A program made the translations under genes and the position numbers. A DNA stretch of 50,289 nt from Bifidobacteriaceae bacterium (GTDB taxonomy: Bacteria > Actinomycetota > Actinomycetes > Actinomycetales > Bifidobacteriaceae), in NCBI GenBank assembly GCA_022650895.1, contig JALCQC010000019.1, positions 1-50,289 of the forward strand, read 5' to 3'. A model generated the notes under the pieces. The model saw only the letters and a list, made by a program, of their open reading frames with translations. It made no database searches and was not told the DNA's origin. Below are positions 1 to 8,639 of the stretch, piece by piece. How positions within the stretch are numbered: the first letter of the stretch is position 1; the number at the start of each line of letters is the position of its first letter.

Positions 1-1
1 T

Positions 2-1891
2 CCCTGCACCTCTACTCAACGAACTGTGTATTCAACTGGTCGAATCCAGACTGACGCTATTTATGATGCTCCTTTTGAAATGGAAGTTCGAGCCCGTATG
101 GCAAGTGATAAAGGGTCAGGTATGCATTTTGCTGCATGGATGAATAACACCCAGCCATATTGTGATAAGAATATTTCTTCATCAGATATCGCAGAGATTG
201 ACACCATGGAACTGTACAGTGCCAAGAATAAGGACACTCACACTACTCACGTATCTTGCTCAACTAATGATAGCGGAAAGATAACGAAAGTTCGGGATTC
301 CCATACGTTGAAAAAAGCTGATGTATACGGGAAATGGCATACCTTTAAGGCGGTGTGGGACGGGTATGCCGTTGAGTACTTCTTCGATGGAAAAGCCGTC
401 CCCGAGAGCTCTACTTCGCAGACAAAAACGACTGGGGAAACTGTTGGTTTGCCACAGCGGAGATTCCAAGATGTTTTAAATAACTATAAGTGGCGCGTAA
501 TTATCGATAACCGAGTCTTTCCAAAAAACTCATTTCAGAAACCACCGGATGACACGAAAGTGTTTAAGCGAAGAGTTGACACAGTTGATTATGTGCGGAT
601 GAAGAAGCTTACGAGTGTAAGCCCTGCTGGTGTGATTAAGCACTATTGGGAGGCTAATGGAGCGGAGGATGGCAGTTTAGGTTATCCGAAGGGGGCTTTG
701 GAGACCTCGGATGAAGGTGAGTGGCAGGCCTTTGAAGGCGGGACCGTTTTCTGGAATAAGAGGACGGGTAAATTCTTCGTGGTAAAGGGCGGGGCCCTCA
801 ATGAGTATGTTGCCATCGGTGGCGTCAAGAGCTCAGCGGGATTCCCCACGTCGAATGAACGAAAGATATCGGGTGGAGTCTCTCAGTCGTTTGAGCATGG
901 CCAGATACATTGGTCGGCGAAGACGCATGGGCATTTCACCAGTGGAGGGATCCAGAAGTACTGGCAGAAAAATAAATGGCAGGATGGACGGCTTGGTTAC
1001 CCGGTGGGTGATGAGGTGGTCTATGGGGATGGATCCTCTCAGGAATTCGAGGGGGGCAGGGTTTTCCTCAATAAGGAGACCGGCTCAACGTATACGGTCA
1101 AAGGCGGTATAGGGACGTCTTACGCTGCTCGAAAAGGGCAGGAGGGGGATCTGGGGTATCCGTCCGCTGAGGAACTGTCTGTGAAGGGTGGTGCGTCCCA
1201 GAAGTTTGAGCATGGTACCTTGTTCTGGAATTCCAAGACTCATAAGGTGTTTGCAGTGTCAGGTGAGATCAGAACCAAGTACGCCTCGTTGAAATGGGAG
1301 CAGGGCCTGCTCGGATTCCCGACTTCTGAGCAGCGGTCCTTGAAGACGGGTGGTGTCTCCCAATCGTTTGAAAAGGGGCAGATCCATTGGTCGGAGTCAA
1401 GTAAGGCGCATTACACGACGGGGGGCATCAAGACATATTGGTCGAAGAACGGCTGGGAGAATGGTGCTCTCGGATATCCGACGGGGGACGAGATTAAGGT
1501 CGCTGGTGGCGCATCACAGACTTTCCAAGGCGGTATTGTCTTCTGGAATTCGAAGAGGGGGAAGGCCTTCCTTGTTTTGGGTGGAGTCAGGAATGCGTAT
1601 CGTGCTTTGAGGTACGAGCGTGGTTTCCTGGGGCTTCCCGTGTCGGAGGAACGGTCCTTGGAGGGTGGTGTCTCCCAATCGTTTGAAAAGGGGCAGATCC
1701 ATTGGTCGGCTGAGACGCATGGGCATGCGACTCATGGTGCCATCCAAAATTATTGGGCCAAGAGCGGCTGGGAGAAAGGGTGGCTGGGCTATCCGACTTC
1801 AGAGGAGACCTCAGTTTCCAATGGTGCCAAGCAGACTTTCCAAGGCGGGACTTTGACATGGAACTCCAAAACCCGCAAAGTTACTGGTTGA
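2..1891 (+). CDS. Secreted-type GH16-like protein with LGFP repeats (5' end outside window)
   Basis: The reading frame is open to the window edge, so the N-terminus, including any signal peptide, is missing. Counting from the GTG at 26, residues 1-195 resemble a GH16/concanavalin-like jelly roll. E57-I-D59-T-M-E62 fits the GH16 catalytic motif (nucleophile E57, helper D59, acid/base E62), and VDYVRM closes the domain as in GH16. From about residue 200 to the end run eight LGFP-type repeats, each with an LG[YFL]P-like tetrapeptide (one reads AGFP), F-E/Q-x-G and W-N or HW. LGFP repeats are known from wall-associated actinobacterial proteins. Seen: both modules. Inferred: an enzyme held on the wall through the LGFP repeats; the substrate is unknown. 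It converges on the next gene, with a long inverted repeat between them. Confidence 0.8.
   Translation, partial: PCTSTQRTVYSTGRIQTDAIYDAPFEMEVRARMASDKGSGMHFAAWMNNTQPYCDKNISSSDIAEIDTMELYSAKNKDTHTTHVSCSTNDSGKITKVRDSHTLKKADVYGKWHTFKAVWDGYAVEYFFDGKAVPESSTSQTKTTGETVGLPQRRFQDVLNNYKWRVIIDNRVFPKNSFQKPPDDTKVFKRRVDTVDYVRMKKLTSVSPAGVIKHYWEANGAEDGSLGYPKGALETSDEGEWQAFEGGTVFWNKRTGKFFVVKGGALNEYVAIGGVKSSAGFPTSNERKISGGVSQSFEHGQIHWSAKTHGHFTSGGIQKYWQKNKWQDGRLGYPVGDEVVYGDGSSQEFEGGRVFLNKETGSTYTVKGGIGTSYAARKGQEGDLGYPSAEELSVKGGASQKFEHGTLFWNSKTHKVFAVSGEIRTKYASLKWEQGLLGFPTSEQRSLKTGGVSQSFEKGQIHWSESSKAHYTTGGIKTYWSKNGWENGALGYPTGDEIKVAGGASQTFQGGIVFWNSKRGKAFLVLGGVRNAYRALRYERGFLGLPVSEERSLEGGVSQSFEKGQIHWSAETHGHATHGAIQNYWAKSGWEKGWLGYPTSEETSVSNGAKQTFQGGTLTWNSKTRKVTG
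1348..1394 (+). repeat. 47-bp DNA repeat, copy 1 (inside LGFP region)
   Basis: This stretch is identical base for base to 1663-1709. It encodes the GGVSQSFEKGQIHWS part of two different LGFP repeats, which suggests recent duplication or gene conversion between repeats. Confidence 0.85.
1663..1709 (+). repeat. 47-bp DNA repeat, copy 2 (inside LGFP region)
   Basis: Exact copy of 1348-1394, 315 bp further on and in the same reading frame. The related repeat at about 870-916 encodes a similar peptide but has diverged at DNA level. Confidence 0.85.
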
Positions 1892-1946
1892 TAATTATGC
1901 TCTAGCTCATCGTTGGAACATTACTTCCAAGGCGGAGTCGTTAATC

Positions 1947-1992
1947 CTATATAGAGTGTGGGTGGTCATAAAAACACCCACACTCTATATAG
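1947..1992. terminator. Long inverted repeat between convergent genes, probable bidirectional terminator
   Basis: Arms 1947-1964 and 1975-1992 are perfect complements (18 bp) around a 10-nt loop. It lies 55 nt after the LGFP gene and 8 nt after the DUF6020 gene, so it can stop transcription from both sides. There is no clear U-tract. The arms share AGTGTGGGT/ACCCACACT with the inverted repeat at 5924-5956. Confidence 0.65.
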
Positions 1993-2000
1993 ACCGAGTT

Positions 2001-3971
2001 TCACTCTTGTGTATTTTCATCAGACACTGGATCATGGGCTGATGAATAGTCTTTTAGTACGAGGCCAACGAGCACTGGCAGGGTTACGAGCCACGGTAAT
2101 GAATAACGCATGCTTCCATTGACGGGAGAGATAAGACAGATCAGATAAATGCATACAATTGGAATGAAAGGAATTAATTTCTTCCACTGCCGTTTCCGAA
2201 GTACCATCGTAATGGTAATCATTAAAGCCCAAGCGTATATTCCCGAGTTATAGAACATTGTTAATACGGGAACCGAATACGAGCGTAGAACTACTTTTGT
2301 AATGGTACTAGCTGCGGGCTTAAGTGCATTCGGATATTCTATATGGCCAAGGCCTGCTTTATTGTCAAATCTTTCCCGATCTATCATCTCCCAGTAGTTA
2401 GGGACTTCATGGGCATTGCTTATATAATAAATTGGCACTTGGAGTGCTGTTTCGAAGGGATAATAATATTTGTAAGTTCCCCCGATTGTGGCTTCAAGGT
2501 ATGTAGAAGGGTGTTTGGTTAGCATCGCTGCCCAAACGGAAAGATACTGCTTAAAGCTATCTGACGTAAATGACTTGAATTTGTTTTTCACATTATCTGA
2601 ATTAAGCGGATTGTATTTTTGAGCGAGATCATCAGTAGTATAGCCAGATTTAAGAAGTGATTGGAGGGTTTCTTGCTCATCCGCTGTGACGTCATTGGGG
2701 TGGTCTCTTAGAAATCTTGCGGTTTGTTGAAGGGGGACGCTCATCATTTCCGCATTTGTAAATTTCTTTACCCCAATATTTGGAAAGACAATGGAGTTCA
2801 GGAGAAGTAGTGTTAACGTCATGACGATGCTGCTTACGATGATTTTTTTCTTACCAGTAGCGAGTAGAAATAGCAGGCAAACTGATCCTACGATAAAAAT
2901 AAGAATTCCATCATTTCTGAAAGCTAGTACGCCTATTCCGGATATTAGGAAGAGGAAAAAAGTTTTTAAATTTACTTTTTTGTTTACACAGGCAACAACG
3001 ATAATTGTAAAGAATATTAAGGTGCTAATGATGTATGGGTTGTCTTTGTAAATAATTCCCATAGACATTGGGTAAATTGGAAATAGTGCGAAGTTTGCAG
3101 TTGCAATTCCAAATACAAGGAGTGCCATGCGTGAGAATTTGCTGTCACGTACCAATCTATAGGCTTGACTTATTGTATATGCAAAAGCTAAGCATCCAAG
3201 AATGCCTTGAATTGTAGTATAGATAAACATTGCGGCGTTGAGTCCGAATGGCTTACCAATTGAGAATATCAACCCCATAATAGTGGTTGCCAAATATGGA
3301 TGATGGGTTGTTTTACCGATATATCCATAGAATTCATTGAGCTGACGGTACCCATCCGTCATGAATGCACCTGGGTAAAAAATTACAAAATATGGAATCC
3401 AGCAAATAGCTATAACAATTGCCGCGCAGGCGAAGGGGTGTTTATCGATGAAATTTCGAACTGTCGATAGAGGACCTTTTGAGGTAATTCTATCTTTGAT
3501 AACTACACTTGTATAATTATCAAAATAGTTAAACAGGTTTGCAAGAATTACATAGTAAATGAGTCCGAAACCGATTACTGCCAGTAGCGTGAAGCGTCCG
3601 AAGAAATTAGAGGCGTTGTTTGGAAGGAAGTATTTACCCCAGAGACGCTCATCTGAATAGACAGAGAAGCTAAGTCCCGTAATTGTAAAAACTGAAAATA
3701 AGAAGCTGAGTATACAGGCAGAAAGGGAGAAATGTATTTTCTTAAAAGTCTTCGAATAACAAAATGCTAAGAATAAAGAAAAGACTGGGAATGCTAAATT
3801 TGGAAGGATATCGCCAAGTTCATTCGTCAGCTCATTTCCAAGCGCACCTCGATTTATGAATACCTTGTTGTTGTAGATAAGCAGTGCGTAAGAGGAGAGT
3901 ACTCCAAAAATAATTGAAACTATTTTATTCGCTGCTGAATTTACATTTTTTGTGATAATTTCCTCATTCAT
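2001..3971 (-). CDS. Polytopic membrane protein, DUF6020-like
   Basis: A 656-residue protein with many hydrophobic helices, a loop PGAFMTDGYRQ followed by HHPY (around residues 205-230), a hydrophilic region near 420-540 and further helices to the C-terminus. The layout resembles DUF6020 proteins and, more loosely, GT-C membrane glycosyltransferases with an acidic residue in an early external loop. I recognise the family from overall pattern only. The gene is strikingly AT-rich (hand count of 2941-3000: 17 G/C of 60), unlike its neighbours. It lies downstream of the ABC exporter genes on the same strand but has its own TAAACT box 7 nt before its ATG. A role in assembling or modifying the exported polysaccharide is inference. 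Confidence 0.7.
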   Translation of the reverse strand: MNEEIITKNVNSAANKIVSIIFGVLSSYALLIYNNKVFINRGALGNELTNELGDILPNLAFPVFSLFLAFCYSKTFKKIHFSLSACILSFLFSVFTITGLSFSVYSDERLWGKYFLPNNASNFFGRFTLLAVIGFGLIYYVILANLFNYFDNYTSVVIKDRITSKGPLSTVRNFIDKHPFACAAIVIAICWIPYFVIFYPGAFMTDGYRQLNEFYGYIGKTTHHPYLATTIMGLIFSIGKPFGLNAAMFIYTTIQGILGCLAFAYTISQAYRLVRDSKFSRMALLVFGIATANFALFPIYPMSMGIIYKDNPYIISTLIFFTIIVVACVNKKVNLKTFFLFLISGIGVLAFRNDGILIFIVGSVCLLFLLATGKKKIIVSSIVMTLTLLLLNSIVFPNIGVKKFTNAEMMSVPLQQTARFLRDHPNDVTADEQETLQSLLKSGYTTDDLAQKYNPLNSDNVKNKFKSFTSDSFKQYLSVWAAMLTKHPSTYLEATIGGTYKYYYPFETALQVPIYYISNAHEVPNYWEMIDRERFDNKAGLGHIEYPNALKPAASTITKVVLRSYSVPVLTMFYNSGIYAWALMITITMVLRKRQWKKLIPFIPIVCIYLICLISPVNGSMRYSLPWLVTLPVLVGLVLKDYSSAHDPVSDENTQE

Positions 3972-3978
3972 ACTGAGT

Positions 3979-3984
3979 AGTTTA
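3979..3984 (-). promoter_or_regulatory. -10 box, probable leaderless start
   Basis: TAAACT on the minus strand ends 7 nt before the ATG at 3971, placing the predicted first transcribed base next to the start codon. No ribosome binding site is visible. Confidence 0.45.
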
Positions 3985-4077
3985 CATAAAGTTACATGAA
4001 TGATCGAATAGTTATGTGTGTGGTGTCCAGCAACATTTACACTCTTGGCCTAGTTAGGCTAACTGGGTGTTAAAAAT

Positions 4078-4908
4078 TCACTTTTTCACCTCTCTGCCCA
4101 ACATCACGCTTAATACCTGTTCGGTGTTGCCGTCTGCCATCATTTTCCCGTGAGAGAGGAGAATAGCTCGGTCGCAGAACTGAAGAACCTGATCGGTCGA
4201 GTGGGAGACGATGACTAGTGTCTTTCCCTGTTCTTTGAGTTCGTGGATCTTCTTGGCGCACTTACGGCGGAAGGGCTCATCGCCTACTGCCAAGACTTCA
4301 TCAACAAGGAAGACATCGGGATTCGAATGTACCGCAACCGAGAAGGCGAGACGCATGTACATACCGGAGGAGTAGAAACGCACTTCGGTATCGAGGAACT
4401 TCTCAATCTCCGAGAACTTAACAATGTCATCGAAGGCGTTGTCAATCTGTTCCTTAGTCATCCCGAGGATGGCACCATTCAGGTAGACGTTCTCCCGACC
4501 GGTGAGGTCGTTGGAGAAGCCGGCACCCACCTCGAGGAGGCCTGCAACGTGGCCACGAGTCTCGATGTGTCCGCCATCAACCTTCTGAACGCCTGAGATG
4601 CATTTCAGAAGGGTTGATTTTCCAGAGCCGTTGAGTCCTACGAGTCCGACTGATTCGCCCTTATTGATGGTGAAGTTCACGTTGTCGAGGGCGGTGAACA
4701 TTCCGCGGTCGGGGACGGGGCGGCGGAGGAGGAAACGGACGAACTCGTCTTTGAGAGAGATCGTCTTCTTCAGTCGGAACTGCTTAGTGACGTGGTCCAC
4801 GTTCACCATGACCGGAGTGTCAGGTTGCTCCACGGACTCGATTGCTGCGAGTTTTTCCGCAGAGTACGACTTTGGTGCTTTTGTTGAATTCTTAGCTTTT
4901 TCTGCCAT
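4078..4908 (-). CDS. Polysaccharide/teichoic-acid-type ABC exporter, ATPase subunit
   Basis: 276 residues. Walker A GLNGSGKST at 91-99, signature YSSGMYMR around 179-186, Walker B VFLVDE at 199-204 and the switch histidine in IVSHS at 236. The close match of GHVAGLLEVGAGF and DEVLAVGDEPFRRKC to the TagH/Wzt/RfbB group places it among exporters of finished wall polymers, not importers. It lacks the long C-terminal sugar-recognition domain of some Wzt proteins. It follows the permease gene by 15 nt and is surely co-transcribed with it. The first 35 residues are charged and probably flexible. Confidence 0.9.
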   Translation of the reverse strand: MAEKAKNSTKAPKSYSAEKLAAIESVEQPDTPVMVNVDHVTKQFRLKKTISLKDEFVRFLLRRPVPDRGMFTALDNVNFTINKGESVGLVGLNGSGKSTLLKCISGVQKVDGGHIETRGHVAGLLEVGAGFSNDLTGRENVYLNGAILGMTKEQIDNAFDDIVKFSEIEKFLDTEVRFYSSGMYMRLAFSVAVHSNPDVFLVDEVLAVGDEPFRRKCAKKIHELKEQGKTLVIVSHSTDQVLQFCDRAILLSHGKMMADGNTEQVLSVMLGREVKK

Positions 4909-4923
4909 GATGAAAAATAACTC

Positions 4924-5856
4924 CTACAGTTCCTGGGCAAAGCGCCCGTCAAGTCGCTTGAAGACGGCTTCCGCAATGAAAAGAAGCACGCAGGCGATGC
5001 CGAAGCCGATGCCCCCATTCAAGAGCAAATGGCTGGAGAGTGCCTCGGTCTGATCTGTTGTGGGGTACCAAAAGCCGTAGTGGAAGAGCTCTGCTGACGC
5101 TGTGACGGGGTAGAGAAGGTAGATGTGCATGAGCCAGTCCGGAAGGTGTGCGCTCACCACACTTGCTTTATACATGATGGGAGAAAGCCATGGAGAGAGC
5201 ATGTTGATGACATCCACGAAGTTTTCCGCATCCTGATAAAAAACGTTGAGTGCGCCGAAAAGAATGCCGAGGGCAAGGCCGAAGACACTCACTGTGGCAA
5301 AACCAAGGACAATTGCAACGATATGTCTCCAATTGACTCCATAGAACCAACCGTTGATGACACAGAACAGGAAGAGGATGGCGACTTGCGGCCAGAAATG
5401 GACCATCGCCACACGTTGGCTTGAAACGGGGAAAAGCTCTCGTGGTAAATAGATTTTCTTAACAAGTCCCCGGTTCGAACGAATCGAGCGGGTACACACC
5501 CTGAAAGTCTCCGTAAAGTAATTGACGACGATCATTCCGGAGAAAAGATAGAGAGCGTAGTTTTCTCCGCGTTTTGACAGTCCAAGGAAAATGCCCATCA
5601 CGACGTAGTACACGAAGAACTGTGTCAAAGGCTTGATATAGGTCCAGATCATACCGAGGTAGGATCCACGGTAGCGGACGCGCAGATCCTTTTGCACAAT
5701 GAGGCTAAGGAGGTAACGGTAGTGGAAGACCGATAGAAGACCCTTGGATTGACCAGGAGTAGTGAGATCGCCCAGGGAATCGTCTTCCGTGGACTTCTGT
5801 TTCTTTGAACCGTTCACTCGCAGATTTCTCCTTGCTGTCCATGTCAAAGTGGACAT
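4924..5856 (-). CDS. Polysaccharide/teichoic-acid-type ABC exporter, permease subunit
   Basis: ABC-2 type membrane subunit of the TagG/Wzm/RfbA kind: LVQKDLRVRYRGSYLGMIWTYIKPL precedes the first helix, and about six hydrophobic helices follow. With the ATPase it should move a lipid-linked glycan across the membrane. The frame is open back to a GTG at 5916, but a TACAAT box lies at 5920-5925, so a transcript starting about 5913 would omit that codon. I therefore choose the ATG at 5856 (310 residues), although its ribosome binding site is weak. Confidence 0.85.
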   Translation of the reverse strand: MSTLTWTARRNLRVNGSKKQKSTEDDSLGDLTTPGQSKGLLSVFHYRYLLSLIVQKDLRVRYRGSYLGMIWTYIKPLTQFFVYYVVMGIFLGLSKRGENYALYLFSGMIVVNYFTETFRVCTRSIRSNRGLVKKIYLPRELFPVSSQRVAMVHFWPQVAILFLFCVINGWFYGVNWRHIVAIVLGFATVSVFGLALGILFGALNVFYQDAENFVDVINMLSPWLSPIMYKASVVSAHLPDWLMHIYLLYPVTASAELFHYGFWYPTTDQTEALSSHLLLNGGIGFGIACVLLFIAEAVFKRLDGRFAQEL

Positions 5857-5919
5857 AACTTTCTGCCAGATTCCTACTATAAGAGCTTCTCTACCAGAAT
5901 TATGCTGATGAAGCACACC

Positions 5920-5947
5920 ATTGTACCCACACTTTACAATTCATGAA
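5920..5947 (-). promoter_or_regulatory. Possible promoter of the ABC exporter genes
   Basis: Minus-strand TTCATG (5947-5942), a 16-nt spacer and TACAAT (5925-5920). The inverted repeat 5924-5956 overlaps both boxes. The -35 match is poor. Confidence 0.35.
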
Positions 5948-5956
5948 GTGTGGGTA
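5924..5956. terminator. Inverted repeat after the GT2 gene (terminator or operator)
   Basis: TACCCACACTT (5924-5934) pairs perfectly with AAGTGTGGGTA (5946-5956) across an 11-nt loop, 14 nt past the GT2 stop codon. No U-tract. It can end the GT2 transcript, but it also covers the putative promoter of the exporter genes, so an operator role is equally open. Confidence 0.5.
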
Positions 5957-5970
5957 TGGGAGTGAGAAGT

Positions 5971-6903
5971 TTAGTGACGCCTGTTCCAACTGAAGAGATT
6001 CTCTGAGAGAATGTGCTGTTCCCGGTCTTTACGCGCCAACGAATCAAGAATAAAGCCGGCGATGAAACTCAGTATTCCCGCAATGACGAGGAAAGCAGCC
6101 CCAATAAGTGTGGGGAAGCGTGCCACCATGCCAGTTGCCCAGTAATCGAAGAAGATGGAAATAATGAAACCTAGCCCCACAATGGAGAGTAGCCCCCCTA
6201 TTGTTCCGAAGAATGGAAGAGGCCTGTATTCCCTAATCATGCGGAAGATGGTGCTCATCACCTTTATTCCGTCGCCAACCGTGTTGAGTTTGCTTACAGA
6301 GCCTTCAGGCCGATCCCTGTAGTTCACCGGTAACTCGTAAATTTTGACATTCCTATCGAGACTGTGAATTGTCATTTCAGTCTCGATCTCAAACCCCTTT
6401 GAGAGCACTGGGTAGGTTTTTACGAAGGTAAAGGAAAAAGCACGATATCCGGTCATGATATCGCTGATGCTTGCAGAAAAAAGATGATTGATTGCGCCTC
6501 GCACCATCTTGTTCCCGACGTTATGGAAGGGACGCTTGTTCTCCTGGAAATAGGTGGAGCTGAGCCGATCTCCAATGACCATGTCATAGCCTTCAAGAAT
6601 TTTTTGCACCATGGCAGGGCTGTCTTCTGCAGGGTAGGTGTCGTCGCCATCGGCCATGACATAGACATCCGCATCGATCTCCTGAAACATCGCCCGGATC
6701 ACATTGCCCTTTCCTTGACGGGGCTCATGGCGAACAATGGCGCCTGCATCTTTAGCGAGCTGAGCCGTGTTGTCGGAGGAGTTGTTGTCATACACATAGA
6801 TCGAGGCTGAGGGCAAAGCGGCTTTGAAATCTCGTACCACTTTGCTAATGGTGATCTCCTCGTTATAACAAGGTAGGAGAACTGCTATTTCAGGGTTCTG
6901 CAT
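5971..6903 (-). CDS. GT2 glycosyltransferase with C-terminal membrane helices (GtrB/DPM1-like)
   Basis: 310 residues from the chosen start. The GT-A fold motifs are IAVLLPCYNEE at 6-16, YDNNSSDNT at 38-46 and the metal-binding ADGDDTYPAED at 84-94. After the catalytic part come two hydrophobic helices (about 230-290). This is the architecture of polyprenyl-phosphate glycosyltransferases such as GtrB, which charge undecaprenyl phosphate with one sugar. The frame extends upstream to 6987, but the ATG at 6903 has AGAAAGGTG in front of it and starts the conserved domain, so I choose it. The sugar donor is unknown. Inferred: it supplies a lipid-linked sugar for the neighbouring polysaccharide. Confidence 0.85.
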   Translation of the reverse strand: MQNPEIAVLLPCYNEEITISKVVRDFKAALPSASIYVYDNNSSDNTAQLAKDAGAIVRHEPRQGKGNVIRAMFQEIDADVYVMADGDDTYPAEDSPAMVQKILEGYDMVIGDRLSSTYFQENKRPFHNVGNKMVRGAINHLFSASISDIMTGYRAFSFTFVKTYPVLSKGFEIETEMTIHSLDRNVKIYELPVNYRDRPEGSVSKLNTVGDGIKVMSTIFRMIREYRPLPFFGTIGGLLSIVGLGFIISIFFDYWATGMVARFPTLIGAAFLVIAGILSFIAGFILDSLARKDREQHILSENLFSWNRRH

Positions 6904-7033
6904 TTTTTCGCGCACCTTTCTACTATATATGGTCGGGAGATTTAGCAAGGCAAGGAATCGTGCTTGATGTTCTATGCTGGCCAGCAAGTGTTCCTGTATC
7001 CACCGAATATTTCATTGTATTCGTAGCTCCTAC

Positions 7034-8626
7034 TTACTTTGAGGTGCGTAGCAACCTTTTAAACCGTCTTTTAATTGCCTGCCACAGTCTTTTCTCAAAA
7101 GGTTGATGGAGCTGGTCCCGGTAGGCTTCCAAAGATTTAATTCTCTTATTATTTTCCTGCTCTGTGGCGTCGAGAGCATGTTCAAGTTCAGAGATTTTCT
7201 TTTCAGATTTTGAGAGGACGAGTGAGAGCTCGTTTTTCTCGAGATCACTTTTCTTGAGCTTTTTCTGTATTTCTTGGAGTGTTTTGACAGTCGAATGTGT
7301 GAGCGGTTTATCGAGAGATGTTTCTGGATCAAAGGCTCCCGCGGGACGCCAATGATCTGTTGTCCGGTCTTGCCAGAGCCACCTCAGACGCGCTGCAATT
7401 GCTGCAGGATCTTGAAAATTTATGGGTTCGATAGCAGGAGCCGGGTGAAAAGAAGTAAGAGTCCTCTCATACTCTGGATTTTCCATTCCTGGCTGATGAA
7501 TGTGTCTGAGGCCATTCTCTTCGAGGAATTTATAGTATCTATCCCAGTTCTCGCTCATCCGGTTATTAAATTCGGTGAAGTCGGCTGATTCGTAAATATC
7601 TTCTGCGAGGTATTTACCGGATTGCATGACGTCGCTGAAGATTGTATGAGGGATTGCATGGTATTCCGCAAGTTCCATGGTTCGTGTATCGATCGGAAGT
7701 AATACTGCGGGTGTCCCGGCGATAAGTGATGCGATGACGCCATGAAGGCGAACTCCAAAGGTGAAATCCTCGTTGGCGAGGAATTCCTTCCACGGCCGCA
7801 CATTAGTGAAGAATTTCAGATGGTTTTCTTTGTAAGCTCGATCATGAATAGAGCGGGGCAGTCCCTCGGGTAATTCCTCCATCGTTCTTCCCCACAGAAT
7901 GTATTCCCCTCCAGCGGCAGTCTGGTAGATAGTGGTGAGGTTGCGGTAGCGCTCCTCGTTTGCTTTGTAGAACGTGACGAGATCGGGAATAGGCCATTCA
8001 TGATTGATAGAGATCCTAGAGTCTTCCGTAAGATGAGAAAGCTTTTTATTGACTTGGAAATCTCGTGAATTATTGAAAAGCGAAGGGCAGCCGATGACTG
8101 AGATATCGGAATCATGGAAACCTAGGTCGAGAAGGACTTGACGGGTAACTTCCCCGCGGACGCCTATCGATGACGAATGGTCGAGGACTGCAGAGACAAA
8201 GCGCGTGGTCTCTTCCTTTGTGCGGTCGTCCATTTCTGACGCACCTTCGCCTATTTCACCTTGAGAACCAACGCCGGTGACAATTACCGGAATATGAAGA
8301 CGTTCGATAAAAGAAGTCATTTTTGTTAAATGCTTAATGAATTCAGGGCGAAAGGCATTAGCGAGAGGAAGCACGTAGGCATCGAATTCATCATTGACGG
8401 CTGCAACCTCGTCGTCGGACAAGAAACGGGATTGAGGTGCATACGCGTCACAGGTAATTTCAGCATCTGGAGTGTTCAAAGCATGGAAAACGGAGTCGCT
8501 GTACAGCATGTTTCCTGCATTGCTCGCAAAGTGCCCACCGCCTCTCCAGGAAAGGGCGGCTTCATTTGAGGTTTCATCGTGGGGTGGGCGACCTGCACGT
8601 AAAAGGATGCGCTTTATTGGTTGCAT
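7034..8626 (-). CDS. Polysaccharide pyruvyl transferase family protein
   Basis: 530 residues. The N-terminal part starts at ILLRAGRPPHDETS with a GGGHFASNAGNMLY-like segment, and VTGVGSQGE, GVRGEVTRQVLLDLGF and the FTFGVRLHGVIASLIAGTPAVLLPIDTRT block are hallmarks of the pyruvyl transferase superfamily, which adds ketal-linked pyruvate from phosphoenolpyruvate to sugars. The C-terminus from about residue 435 is lysine/glutamate-rich and reads as a coiled coil, then ends in a basic tail (RRFKRLLRTSK) that may touch the membrane. The ATG at 8626 lies 13 nt after the glfT2 stop, with GTGAGG overlapping that stop as ribosome binding site, so the two genes form an operon. A frame extension to 8686 is unlikely. 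Confidence 0.8.
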   Translation of the reverse strand: MQPIKRILLRAGRPPHDETSNEAALSWRGGGHFASNAGNMLYSDSVFHALNTPDAEITCDAYAPQSRFLSDDEVAAVNDEFDAYVLPLANAFRPEFIKHLTKMTSFIERLHIPVIVTGVGSQGEIGEGASEMDDRTKEETTRFVSAVLDHSSSIGVRGEVTRQVLLDLGFHDSDISVIGCPSLFNNSRDFQVNKKLSHLTEDSRISINHEWPIPDLVTFYKANEERYRNLTTIYQTAAGGEYILWGRTMEELPEGLPRSIHDRAYKENHLKFFTNVRPWKEFLANEDFTFGVRLHGVIASLIAGTPAVLLPIDTRTMELAEYHAIPHTIFSDVMQSGKYLAEDIYESADFTEFNNRMSENWDRYYKFLEENGLRHIHQPGMENPEYERTLTSFHPAPAIEPINFQDPAAIAARLRWLWQDRTTDHWRPAGAFDPETSLDKPLTHSTVKTLQEIQKKLKKSDLEKNELSLVLSKSEKKISELEHALDATEQENNKRIKSLEAYRDQLHQPFEKRLWQAIKRRFKRLLRTSK

Positions 8627-8639
8627 TGTAGCGTTGGCC

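Noticed and set aside
4052-4064. AGTTAG-G-CTAACT inverted repeat after the ABC ATPase gene
   Set aside because: Only 6-bp arms with a one-base loop and no T-run in the gene's direction; too weak to call a terminator.
4243-4596. 117-codon plus-strand frame inside the ABC ATPase gene
   Set aside because: Complement of conserved Walker and signature motifs; not a gene.
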